NCBI RefSeq assembly: GCF_022811845.1
Contig: NZ_CP064266.1
Span: 4,712,001 to 4,776,000, forward strand
Origin: Bacillus pseudomycoides
GTDB taxonomy: Bacteria; Bacillota; Bacilli; Bacillales; Bacillaceae_G
Direction: 5' to 3'
Length of the DNA: 64,000 bases
Shown: positions 15,249 to 22,351 of the stretch, piece after piece
Layout: each line of letters opens with the position of its first letter
Numbering within the stretch: the stretch's first letter is position 1
Program-made: the position numbers and the translations under genes
Notes under the pieces: generated by a model
Databases searched by the model: none
What the model was told of the DNA's origin: nothing
What the model saw: the letters and a program-made list of their open reading frames with translations, nothing else

Positions 15249-15689
15249 ATGAAAGTTGGATATGTTCGCGTATCTACAATTGATCAAAATTTAGACTTAC
15301 AAATTGATGCTTTGAAATCTTATGGATGCGATAAGATATTTCAAGATAAATTAAGTGGGGTTAAAGATAAAAGACCAGGTTTAGAGGAAGCGCTTCAATA
15401 TGTACGACCTGGTGATTCTTTAGTAGTTTGGCGACTGGATCGCTTAGGTCGTACCATGCGCCATCTTATTCAGATTGTTAATGAATTGAATGAACGCGGG
15501 ATTAGTTTTTATAGTGTTCATGAAAATATTACAATGGATCGTTCAAGTGCTACTGGTCAACTTATGTTTCATTTATTTGCTTCTTTTGCGGAATTCGAAC
15601 GTAACTTAATTCGTGAACGAACTGAACCCAGTAGAGTTGCTGCACGAGCAAGAGGCCGATTTGGGTGCAAAAAACATAGACTCTCGTAG
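15249..15689 (+). CDS. Serine resolvase (Tn3 TnpR type), C-terminus lost
   Basis: A 146-residue serine recombinase: catalytic Ser in YVRVSTIDQN, DKLSGVKDKRPGLEEAL, VVWRLDRLGRTMRHL, and ATGQLMFHLFASFAEFERNL before the long helix E. The catalytic domain is complete, but the C-terminal helix-turn-helix DNA-binding domain (about 40 residues after RARGR) is replaced by a short unrelated tail (FGCKKHRLS), so site binding is probably lost. GGAGAG precedes ATG 15249; the ORF is open further upstream, but that is leader. It most likely belonged to the transposon whose end is at 12381. Confidence 0.8.
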   Translation: MKVGYVRVSTIDQNLDLQIDALKSYGCDKIFQDKLSGVKDKRPGLEEALQYVRPGDSLVVWRLDRLGRTMRHLIQIVNELNERGISFYSVHENITMDRSSATGQLMFHLFASFAEFERNLIRERTEPSRVAARARGRFGCKKHRLS

Positions 15690-15739
15690 GTAATCTTCTA
15701 AACTTGAACATACTGATAGTATGACTCTAACAAAGGTGT

Positions 15740-16165
15740 GTGATCAGTATAGAAAAGGAAAACTTGTTCAAATGGAAGCATTATCAGCCTGAATTAATCT
15801 TATTAACAGTGAGATGGTACCTACGGTATAATTTATGCTTTTATAATCTGGTGGAAATGATGGAGGAAAGAGGGTTATCAATTGCTTACACAACGATTAT
15901 GCGCTAGGTTCACCAATATGGACCTCGATTAGAAGAGAAAGTACTATATCATCTTAAGTCAACAAATGATTCATGGAGAGTCGATGAAACTTATATTAAA
16001 GTGAAAGGGCAATGGATGCATTTATATCGTGACGTTGATTCAGAAGGGAATACCATTGATTTTTATCTAAGTAAATCAAGAGATAAACAAGCAGCCAAGC
16101 GCTTTTTCAAGAAAGCCTTGGCTTTTTCGTACATTTCTAAACCTCGTGTGATATCCCATTTGTGA
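15740..16165 (+). pseudogene. IS6/IS240 family transposase, N-terminal two thirds
   Basis: The frame reads ISIEKENLFKWKHYQPELI, VRWYLRYNLCFYNLVEMM, EERGLSIAYTTIMR-stop-VHQYGPRL (TGG changed to TAG), then the catalytic stretch WRVDETYIKVKGQWMHLYRD, VDSEGNTIDFYLSKSRDKQA and FFKKALAFSYISKPRVIS before the homology ends. The premature stop and lost C-terminal third make it dead. The element's right end lies at 16205-16223. Confidence 0.8.
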
Positions 16166-16204
16166 TTCTCCTCGCTTTATTTTGCAAAAATTTAGCTTAC
16201 TTTT

Positions 16205-16223
16205 AAAAATTTTGCAACAGAAC
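16205..16223 (-). repeat. IS6/IS240-type terminal repeat
   Basis: AAATTTTGCAACAGAACC is the complement of the usual GGTTCTG-TTGCAAAAATTT end of IS240-like elements. A sister end with the variant CACCAGAACC is at 23139-23154. Confidence 0.65.
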
Positions 16224-16324
16224 CGATTATTACTACTTACATCGACATGGTTTTATTGTTATATTTAAAATATACGAATTCGAAAAAGTATCAATAAGAA
16301 CAATTATTAGTAATAGGAGGTTTT

Positions 16325-17278
16325 ATTATCAAAGGAAAACATCGTAACATTACCCTCGCAATATTAGGACTATATTCCGTTCTAATCCTCTACTTTATGT
16401 TTCTTGGTTTCGATAGATTGGGATTAAAATATATTAACCATGAATATGAATTCCAGTTAATTCCAAGTAGTATTCCTTTGGGCTTGCCAAATGTGGTAGA
16501 TGGGGAAGATTTTAATCTATGGTTTTTTAATTTTGGAAATTTAACAGCATTCATACCTTTTGGGGTATTAATTCCTATGTTATATCGTTGTAGCTTTATT
16601 AGATTTATTACTTCATTCTGTATTTCTATTCTTATACTAGAAGTCCTACAAATGGTTACTTTTCTTGGTGGCTTTGACATTGATGATGTAATTGTGAATG
16701 CAATGGGTGCTACAATAGGATTTTGTGCATATAAAATAGGATTTCGCTCTAATAATACTTTGAAAAACTTTATTATTACAGGTGTAACAGTATTTATCTT
16801 GACATTAGGAGTACTTGTAGTTGTAGGTGAAATTAATAAATCATTAGAAAAGGAACAACAATCCCTAAAAAATGGAACCGTTATAGCGCTAAATCAACTG
16901 ACAGAAAGTACTGGATATGTACCGAAAGTTAACAATTCCACTAGCTTTGAAGTGGCTCATAAAAAAATTGAACCTAAATTAAATATGTATAGTAGTAAAG
17001 GGACAAATTCTCAGCAATTTAAATACTTGTTAAAAGGTAAGTATGCAAAACTTTCGGGATATCTCGGTATCCCTGATGGTGCTAGCAAACATTCCGGTAA
17101 GATAATTATTTCTATTGATGGAAAAGATGTACAAACCATTCGATTCTCTGAAGAAAGCATATCTACATTCACAAGTTCTTTTGAGATAGAGCTGAATAAA
17201 GCAAATGAACTTAGTATTAAATTTATTGATACAGATGCATTGCTATGGGATGTTAAGCTTACAGAATGGAAAAACTAA
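16325..17278 (+). CDS. VanZ family membrane protein with NPCBM-like C-terminal domain
   Basis: The N-terminal half is a VanZ-type membrane domain of about five helices with FIPFGVLIPMLYRC, LEVLQMVTFLGGFDIDDVIV and NAMGATIGFCAYKIG, including the D-x-D-D-x-x-x-N-x-x-G signature. After a fifth helix (FIITGVTVFILTLGVLVVVG) comes an outside region of about 145 residues whose end (YLLKGKYAKLSGYLGIP, GKIIISIDGKDVQTIRF, FEIELNKANELSIKFID) resembles the NPCBM carbohydrate-binding fold. The first helix (ITLAILGLYSVLILYFMF) is coded upstream of the first ATG (16397). GGAGG at 16315-16319 points to ATT 16325 as start, a rare codon or a damaged ATG. VanZ relatives give mild glycopeptide tolerance; this role is only inference here. 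Confidence 0.75.
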   Translation: MIKGKHRNITLAILGLYSVLILYFMFLGFDRLGLKYINHEYEFQLIPSSIPLGLPNVVDGEDFNLWFFNFGNLTAFIPFGVLIPMLYRCSFIRFITSFCISILILEVLQMVTFLGGFDIDDVIVNAMGATIGFCAYKIGFRSNNTLKNFIITGVTVFILTLGVLVVVGEINKSLEKEQQSLKNGTVIALNQLTESTGYVPKVNNSTSFEVAHKKIEPKLNMYSSKGTNSQQFKYLLKGKYAKLSGYLGIPDGASKHSGKIIISIDGKDVQTIRFSEESISTFTSSFEIELNKANELSIKFIDTDALLWDVKLTEWKN

Positions 17279-17309
17279 TGAATTGAAATCCACTAGTTTA
17301 GATACTAGA

Positions 17310-17461
17310 GGGTCACTATACATGCTCATCAACTTAAGAAATTAATTGTTCCCCAAAATAAAAAAAATGAACTGAATTTTCATGGACAACTATGAAGAGA
17401 TAAAAATTTCATTTTGGGGATACTCTAAAATATTAGGTTGATGGCGATGTGTGTATTTCCC
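17310..17461. mobile_element. Short IS231-related repeat element, copy 2 (MITE)
   Basis: Left CATGCTCATCAACTTAAGAA (17321), right TTAGGTTGATGGCGATGTG to CCC at 17461. Inner arms CCCCAAAATAAAAAA and TTTCATTTTGGGG also pair. Same sub-type as copy 4 (19555). It lies 30 bases after the VanZ-like gene and could end its transcript. Confidence 0.7.
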
Positions 17462-17644
17462 GTAACAAAAATTTATATCCCACAAAGTTCAGATAAAACT
17501 ACGATTTGATTTTACATAGAAATGGGCAGTTTTCTATAGTTGTTATGTAATTACTATCAATAACAATTCGAATTTAATTTTAAAACGATATACAGTTTCA
17601 ATTCATTAGCGTAAACGAATCCAGAGCTGTACTATTTTATAAAT

Positions 17645-17680
17645 AGAAAACAGGAACCCGTTATGGATTCCTGTTTTCTG
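17645..17680. terminator. Hairpin terminator
   Basis: AGAAAACAGGAA / TTCCTGTTTTCT stem. Confidence 0.65.
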
Positions 17681-17941
17681 CTTTACAACCCTTTTTTGAT
17701 TAGTGAGGATAATAGATTGATTTATACTATACTCATTATACATCTAAATATCCTGAATTACAATTAAATACCAGGGAATTTTTTCTAGATTATTAGTGAT
17801 ACATCCTAAAAGGTACACCTTTACAAACAGGTGTTTTTTTAAGGAATAAATGTGAGCCTAAAGGTATCTATATTTTAGGAACGGTATAAAATTCGGATTT
17901 TGACATTTAGGAACACTCTTTTTATCTTAGTTTATACCGTA

Positions 17942-17961
17942 CCAAAAGGTGTACCTTTTGG
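17942..17961. repeat. 20-bp perfect palindrome
   Basis: CCAAAAGGTGTACCTTTTGG-type palindrome; the related half CTAAAAGGTACACCTTTA is at 17806-17823, and TATACCGTACC / GGAACGGTATAAAA words face each other around 17876-17943. It could be an operator or a decayed element end. Confidence 0.45.
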
Positions 17962-17973
17962 AACAAAACAAAA

Positions 17974-18001
17974 AAAGAATCCGAAATGGATTCTTCTTTT
18001 G
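17974..18001. terminator. Hairpin terminator
   Basis: AAGAATCC / GGATTCTT stem flanked by A-run and T-run. Confidence 0.65.
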
Positions 18002-18023
18002 TTCTACATCTTATTCAGAAATA

Positions 18024-18159
18024 GGAATAGCAACACATGCCCATCAACTTAAGAAATTAGGTATTTCCAAAACAAAAAATTTATACATTTTCACCAGGAG
18101 ATGTAAGGTTTCTCGTTTTAGGGTATTTGCTTAGCTTGATGGCGATGTGGCGATACCCC
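18024..18159. mobile_element. Short IS231-related repeat element, copy 3 (MITE)
   Basis: Left CATGCCCATCAACTTAAGAA (18036), right TTAGCTTGATGGCGATGTGG then CGATACCCC. Inner sequence TTTTCACCAGGAGATG is shared with copy 5 (26374), so copies 3 and 5 form one sub-type. Confidence 0.75.
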
Positions 18160-18226
18160 AATTTCCACCAGAACCAGTTTTTACATTAAATTAAATGTAT
18201 TATCCGAACATTATGTTATAAGTATA

Positions 18227-18433
18227 CTATGTGGTTTTAATTTGATGTAAAGTATTTATAAATATAATAAAAAATACTATGACTAATAAACTCTCTTTCC
18301 ACAAAAAGTTATGTCTAAGTATAAGATTTTCACATAAATTATACCAATTAATAATTAACAAGATACCAAACATCCACACACAACTTTTTAATGTGTTTAA
18401 GCTGTATTGATATTCCGACATGTTTCTCTTCAT
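18227..18433 (-). CDS. Small two-helix membrane protein (paralogue of the one at 6462)
   Basis: A 68-residue protein: MKRNMSEYQYSLNTLKSC, helix 1 VWMFGILLIINWYNLC, charged loop ENLILRHNFLWKE, helix 2 SLLVIVFFIIFINTLH and tail QIKTT. It matches the protein at 6462-6680 in order and spacing of features and in several words. AGGAGC lies upstream but rather far from the first ATG. Function unknown. Confidence 0.55.
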   Translation of the reverse strand: MKRNMSEYQYSLNTLKSCVWMFGILLIINWYNLCENLILRHNFLWKESLLVIVFFIIFINTLHQIKTT

Positions 18434-18725
18434 ATCATATATTTCTGCTCCTATTCGATATAATTAAATAGAATTGTAACTGGTTAAAAGGAAGAGAATT
18501 TTATAATTCTCTTCCCTTTTATGTTCATTAGTTGTTCAGTTCATCAAGAAAGTATTGTATTTGACTATTATATTAGAACGGTATAAAACAGAATACGAAT
18601 ATGTAATATTTCATATTAAAATGTATTTATAGGGTTTGTTACTATTTATAACATTTAAAGTAAAAATAAGAAATCAGTTCTGTATTTGACTTCTTATTTT
18701 TAGGTTGTTGAGAATATTGAAAGTT

Positions 18726-18959
18726 TTAAGTAGACAGCATGTTATCTGGTTTCTTATTTTTATGTACTGTAGAATTTGTATCATATAGATTGTTTAATAA
18801 ACGATTATACTCATTTCTTGTAATTTCTTTATTATATAATTGAATTAATAAATCTTTATGTTCTTTTGAAAAGGCCATTTTATCAAAAAACTTAGGATAC
18901 ATAGCACCATTCTCTCCGCTTCCTGTTGAATTTATGTTTTGTATTTTGTAACTGAGCAT
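18726..18959 (-). CDS. Hypothetical protein with SHOCT-like tail
   Basis: A 77-codon frame. The middle part KMAFSKEHKDLLIQLYNKEI then TRNEYNRLLNNLYD resembles the short helical pairs (SHOCT-like) found at the ends of larger proteins. A hairpin terminator sits immediately upstream of the first ATG (18965-18998), and there is no good ribosome binding site, so this may be the tail of a lost gene instead of a complete one. Not recognised otherwise. Confidence 0.35.
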   Translation of the reverse strand: MLSYKIQNINSTGSGENGAMYPKFFDKMAFSKEHKDLLIQLYNKEITRNEYNRLLNNLYDTNSTVHKNKKPDNMLST

Positions 18960-19255
18960 TAGAAAAGTCCCTATCTCTCATTATAGATAGGGATTTTTCA
19001 GTTGCTGTTTTAGATACCGTTGTATAGTATAAACATTAGGTGTCTTTTAAAGTATAGCATAAAAATTATAATATATTTAGATTTCATATATTGTGAAATA
19101 CAGAACCCGACGGCTACCAAAATAATATCTTTCTTGAACTATTTCCCTTTAAAATATTGCATTTGCGATTCTCTTTACTCTTTTTTTCTAGAGTTTAGTC
19201 TCATTTAGAAAAATAATCTGATGAATAATTAGTTTAAAATTAAGCATTAAAGCAA
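18960..19255. other. Gene-free stretch
   Basis: Holds a hairpin at 18965-18998 (AAAAGTCCCTATCT / AGATAGGGATTTTT), otherwise AT-rich sequence in which I see no gene. Confidence 0.5.
18965..19000 (+). terminator. Hairpin terminator
   Basis: GTCCCTATCTCTCATTATAG-type stem CCCTATCT / AGATAGGG followed by TTTTT. Confidence 0.65.
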
Positions 19256-19414
19256 CTATCTGGAATCTAATTGTAATTCAGATTTGTCGTTTGTCAGTGT
19301 ATTAGCAGAATTACAATTTCCAGAGTAGATAGCTCTTGCTTCATCACACGAATCAGATTTTTCACATCCTATAAGTATTCCTAATGTTATAAATGATAAT
19401 AAAACCTTTTTCAT
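19256..19414 (-). CDS. Small lipoprotein
   Basis: A 52-residue protein: MKKVLLSFITLGILIGC is a lipoprotein signal peptide with lipobox LIGC, so the mature chain would be about 36 residues anchored by Cys17. The mature part (EKSDSCDEARAIYSGNCNSA ... ELQLDSR) has two further Cys that could pair. TGGAG lies 11 bases before the ATG. It is too short for family assignment, but the signal is clear. Confidence 0.6.
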   Translation of the reverse strand: MKKVLLSFITLGILIGCEKSDSCDEARAIYSGNCNSANTLTNDKSELQLDSR

Positions 19415-19554
19415 TATAATGCACGCTCCATACTAATTAGAATGTTATAATGTTCTTAGACCAAGCGAAATTATAACATATATTTCCATTATAAAGAAAT
19501 ATGTATTGAATTAACAAAACTGAGGAAGGTCAGTTTTTGACCAATTTATATAAT

Positions 19555-19707
19555 AGCCCTCACCATACCATGCCCGTCAACTTTAGAAATGGGTTGCTCA
19601 CCAAAAAGAAAAAATGAGTTGAATTCTCATAAACAACTGTAAAATAATAAAATTTTCGTTTTGGGGTATTTGCTTTTCTTAACTTGATGGGCATGCGGTG
19701 AGACCCC
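19555..19707. mobile_element. Short IS231-related repeat element, copy 4 (MITE)
   Basis: Left CATGCCCGTCAACTTTAGAA (19569), right TTAACTTGATGGGCATG then CGGTGAGACCCC. The body shares AAAATGAGTTGAATTCTCAT-type and TTTTCGTTTTGGGGTATTTG words with copy 2. About 150 bp, matching the size reported for the B. cereus bcr1 repeat; identity with bcr1 is my recollection, not a comparison. Confidence 0.75.
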
Positions 19708-19862
19708 GGATAGTCCTATTCCAACAATAAGAATAGTTTTTAGGTGGGCGGCTGTCTCTGCTAATGCAGAAAAAGCGGGATAAACCTATTTGGTAATTTT
19801 TCGTATGATTATAACCTACTTTTACACGTATCTCGGCTGAACCCCTAATTTTTATAATCATT

Positions 19863-20004
19863 TTAATAATTTCCTTCTGCATAGGATTTTAAAGTATAAT
19901 CAAAGTCACCATCTGGATTATTACGAGCTGCTTCTTGGATTTTAAGATAATAGTTTTTTTCTGCTTGTACTTTGTAATAAAAACATAGACTATAACCAAA
20001 CCCC
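19863..20004 (-). pseudogene. C-terminal gene fragment
   Basis: Minus strand frame VGFGYSLCFYYKVQAEKNYY then LKIQEAARNNPDGDFDYTLK and SYAEGNY-stop reads like the end of a real protein (one hydrophobic stretch then a charged helix), but has no start codon and begins inside a terminator hairpin. Parent gene unknown. Confidence 0.4.
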
Positions 20005-20046
20005 ACAGACAGAAAAAAGGAATGTTTACTGTCTGTGGGGTTTTAT
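20003..20046. terminator. Strong hairpin terminator
   Basis: ACCCCACAGACAG / CTGTCTGTGGGGT stem followed by TTTTATTATTTT on the plus strand; on the minus strand it follows the phospholipase C operon region. Confidence 0.8.
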
Positions 20047-20076
20047 TATTTTAAAGGAGCTTGGGGGTAAGCCTGT

Positions 20077-20172
20077 TTAATCAATTTTTTCTACCACATC
20101 TAAGCGAATTAATTTTAAATCGTCTGTTTTAATTGCACCTGTTAAAGTAGATGATGCTTTAATTTTTTCCAT
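20077..20172 (-). pseudogene. Short C-terminal fragment downstream of phospholipase C
   Basis: Minus strand frame MEKIKASSTLTGAIKTDDLK then LIRLDVVEKID-stop, 31 codons, 15 bases after the phospholipase C stop codon. No ribosome binding site. It looks like the tail of a gene whose body is missing. In the usual plcB locus the sphingomyelinase gene follows plcB; this tail does not look like sphingomyelinase. Confidence 0.35.
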
Positions 20173-20187
20173 GTGTAAATGTATTTG

Positions 20188-21039
20188 TTATTTGTTATTC
20201 ACGTACGTATCAAACCATAAATGGATATATCCAGCTGTAACACGCTGCGCTTCCATTAAACGTTTTCCTGTTATCGGTGTTACTTCTGCACGCCATTTAT
20301 CAGCAGAGTCTTGTGATACAGCTGCTTTTAGGAACCAATTTTTCGTCTTATCATTAACAATTGATGGAAAATCAGCTTTTGCTGCTGATGCTGATGCATG
20401 AACCCACTCTTCTGGATTTGTACTTTGCCAATTCCAATAGCCATTTCCATCCGTTACTCTATAATTGTCTTTCACTGTATCAACGAAATTTTCATATTTT
20501 GAGTGGAAGCCAAATGGATGCGAAATATTAGTAAAGTTTGCTGCATGCATTGGTTGGTTGACATCCCCTAAATAGTGAAGTGATAATCCTAAATAGAAGA
20601 ATGCATTTTTAAGATCTTTATTTTGATAAGCTTCACCAGCTAATTTAAAATATTTTGCTCCTGTTTGCTTTGCTTGTTTAGCAAATGGAATATACGTTTT
20701 TCCTGAATCAGGATCATAGAAGTGTGAAGCGAATGTGGAATTATCATAGTATGGGTTTTGATAATCCGCAGAGTAAATGCCTTTCTCTAGATCCGTACGC
20801 CATTCATTTAATAGAGCTGTCTCGTTTTGCTTCACAACAGTCGTATTTTGGGACATAATATCAATGGCTCTGTTTACAATCCATAAATGAGAACTTACTC
20901 CTTCATTATGTATAGATTCTGCTGACCACTTTAGAGCAATTGGTGGATCTTGGTGACCATTTTCATGCGCAAACGCCACACTTTGGATAGGGGCTGTTAA
21001 AGCAATTACAGAAGCTATAGCTAAAATTTTTCTTTTCAT
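20188..21039 (-). CDS. plcB: Zinc-dependent phospholipase C (phosphatidylcholine-preferring)
   Basis: A 283-residue secreted enzyme of the B. cereus PC-PLC family that hydrolyses phospholipid head groups. Signal peptide 1-24 (MKRKILAIASVIALTAPIQS ...), then a propeptide to about residue 37; the mature enzyme would begin at Trp38 (WSAESIHNEG), whose N-terminus binds zinc. Metal ligands are visible: SSHLWIVNRA, LSLHYLGDVNQPMHAANF and FHSKYENF. Full length and all ligands are present, so it should be active. Compared with the classical PlcB as I remember it, many surface positions differ, so this may be an accessory paralogue. Sphingomyelinase, its usual partner, is absent. It probably shares the PlcR-controlled promoter of the gene upstream. 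Confidence 0.92.
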   Translation of the reverse strand: MKRKILAIASVIALTAPIQSVAFAHENGHQDPPIALKWSAESIHNEGVSSHLWIVNRAIDIMSQNTTVVKQNETALLNEWRTDLEKGIYSADYQNPYYDNSTFASHFYDPDSGKTYIPFAKQAKQTGAKYFKLAGEAYQNKDLKNAFFYLGLSLHYLGDVNQPMHAANFTNISHPFGFHSKYENFVDTVKDNYRVTDGNGYWNWQSTNPEEWVHASASAAKADFPSIVNDKTKNWFLKAAVSQDSADKWRAEVTPITGKRLMEAQRVTAGYIHLWFDTYVNNK

Positions 21040-21159
21040 AATTATTCCTCCAATTGATGTATAATTTAACTTTCCTTCATAGCGTGTTCTCTTACCTTAC
21101 CGGAAGAGACATGGAATGCTAATAAGTACAGTTATATAAAGCTGAATGTAATGGATACC

Positions 21160-21927
21160 CTATTGTAAAGGTACTAATTCATAGCCAGCGTAGTCTTCAG
21201 GGGCAGATATTCCCCACAATTTGTCTTGATTTGCAAATGGTTGCTCTGAAGTCTCTAGCTGGAAAGTTGTTGTAACTCCATAACTAGATTGCTGTGGATC
21301 TGCATTATACCAGTCAGTAGGTCTACCAAGTTTATCTCTAAGATAATCCGTTTTACCTGTAACTAAATCTATTTCCTTCGAATTTTTTTTCTTAACTGTT
21401 AAAGTGCTTCTTGATTGGTCACTAAAATAAATCCAGCTTCGATTGCCTGCATTTACATATTTTTTTGTTCCTCCTGCATCAGCATTTGGTCCCCCAATCC
21501 ACATTGACATTGTAATTGGAGTATTATTTCTTATATATCCATCACTCTCTACTCCAGCCGGCACTTCAAAATTGATAGGTGTACCATAATACTCATTACC
21601 TTTTGTATCCTTATGCTTTTCAGCAGCACCGTAATAAGACGAGTTTTTATATTGAATTACATAATGCCAACCCGCAAACTTCTCATAAGTTATTCCAAGT
21701 CTATTCTGACCTACGGGTGCTACTCGTTTTTCAAAAGGAATACCTGTCACCCACAAATATTTGTCTACTAGTATGTAATCTTTATTTGTGGTAATTGGAT
21801 CCCCATAAACATCAAGTATACGATCGTCCTCAGCTGCATAAGCAGAATTTGTAGGAAAAATAGTTACGATCAAACTAAATAGTAATAATAAAAACGTAAG
21901 TATAGGTAGTTTTCTTTTCATAAACAT
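21160..21927 (-). CDS. Secreted protein, possibly beta-trefoil
   Basis: A 255-residue protein with a signal peptide ending near residue 31 (LPILTFLLLLFSLIVTIFPT ... AYA). The mature start DRILDVYGDPITTNKDYILV has the L-D-x-x-G-D-P-(I/L)-x-x-x-x-x-Y-x-(I/L) rhythm of Kunitz-type beta-trefoil proteins, which is only a hint. The rest is rich in Tyr, Trp and Asn (GITYEKFAGWHYVIQYKN, MSMWIGGPNADAG) and fits an extracellular beta-protein. AAGGAG precedes the ATG. Phospholipase C follows 120 bases downstream, with no PlcR box of its own in the gap, so both may be read from the PlcR box at 22152. Confidence 0.6.
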   Translation of the reverse strand: MFMKRKLPILTFLLLLFSLIVTIFPTNSAYAAEDDRILDVYGDPITTNKDYILVDKYLWVTGIPFEKRVAPVGQNRLGITYEKFAGWHYVIQYKNSSYYGAAEKHKDTKGNEYYGTPINFEVPAGVESDGYIRNNTPITMSMWIGGPNADAGGTKKYVNAGNRSWIYFSDQSRSTLTVKKKNSKEIDLVTGKTDYLRDKLGRPTDWYNADPQQSSYGVTTTFQLETSEQPFANQDKLWGISAPEDYAGYELVPLQ

Positions 21928-22151
21928 GTCTTAATTTCTCCTTATTTTTACGAATGGTTTTACCACTTGTGCACATGATCTACTAGTAAATCAACCTCAT
22001 CCTATCTAGCAAATCTTTCATTTTTCTTTCATAAATGTTACAAAAGTCTTTCAAAGGTCTGACTTCTTTGTTGATGAAACTAACACACAAAAAAGGAAAC
22101 CTGCATGTTTATTGGCTTCATAGATCACTTATTCAATAACATAGATATAAA

Positions 22152-22167
22152 TATGCAATTTTACATA
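22152..22167. promoter_or_regulatory. PlcR box between the secreted protein/plcB pair and the small peptide gene
   Basis: TATGCAATTTTACATA fits the operator pattern TATGnAnnnnTnCATA exactly. It lies 92 bases before the peptide start (22259, plus strand) and 225 bases before the secreted protein start (21927, minus strand). The site is palindromic, so the direction cannot be read from it; both may be controlled. Confidence 0.85.
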
Positions 22168-22188
22168 TTGGAATGTAATGATATTTTC

Positions 22189-22200
22189 GTAAACGCTTAC
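22189..22200 (+). promoter_or_regulatory. CcpA catabolite-response element (cre) candidate
   Basis: GTAAACGCTTAC matches the inner core of the cre consensus (GTAAnCGnTTAC), with C instead of T/A on the outside. It lies between the PlcR box and the peptide start codon, in a position where binding would block transcription when glucose is plentiful. Confidence 0.6.
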
Positions 22201-22258
22201 CAAAATAAAAGCATGAAGATGTACCACATCTAAACACCAAGAAAGAGGAGAAAATAAT

Positions 22259-22339
22259 ATGAAAATCGCAATGGCAGCTTTAAAATTTGTAGGTGGATTA
22301 CTTCCATTCGTTCAAGAACTTTTAAAAGCATTTATGTAA
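22259..22339 (+). CDS. 26-residue amphipathic peptide, toxin or leaderless bacteriocin candidate
   Basis: A 26-codon ORF with AGAGGAG eight bases before its ATG. The peptide (MKIAMAALKFV then GGLLPFVQELLKAFM) has no signal peptide, no Cys, three Lys and one Glu, and otherwise hydrophobic residues spaced so that a helix would be amphipathic, with a Gly-Gly/Pro hinge. That is the plan of phenol-soluble modulins, delta-haemolysin-like toxins and leaderless bacteriocins. It has a PlcR box and a cre-like site upstream. Thirteen bases after the stop an IS3 fragment begins, so any following export or immunity genes would be lost. Not recognised by name. Confidence 0.65.
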   Translation: MKIAMAALKFVGGLLPFVQELLKAFM

Positions 22340-22351
22340 GTTCATTATATT

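Larger units (their letters stand above)
17462..18023. other. Gene-free stretch with hairpins
   Basis: Contains a terminator-like stem at 17645-17679, a pair of facing half-sites GGTACACC / GGTGTACC (17810 and 17946) with a perfect palindrome at 17942-17961, and a terminator at 17974-18000. No coding frame is supportable. Confidence 0.5.

Noticed and set aside
17949..18134. 61-codon plus-strand ORF
   Set aside because: It spans a terminator and an IS231-related repeat element; no coding character.
19679..19882. 67-codon minus-strand ORF
   Set aside because: It is read through the end of an IS231-related repeat element and a gene fragment in the wrong frame.
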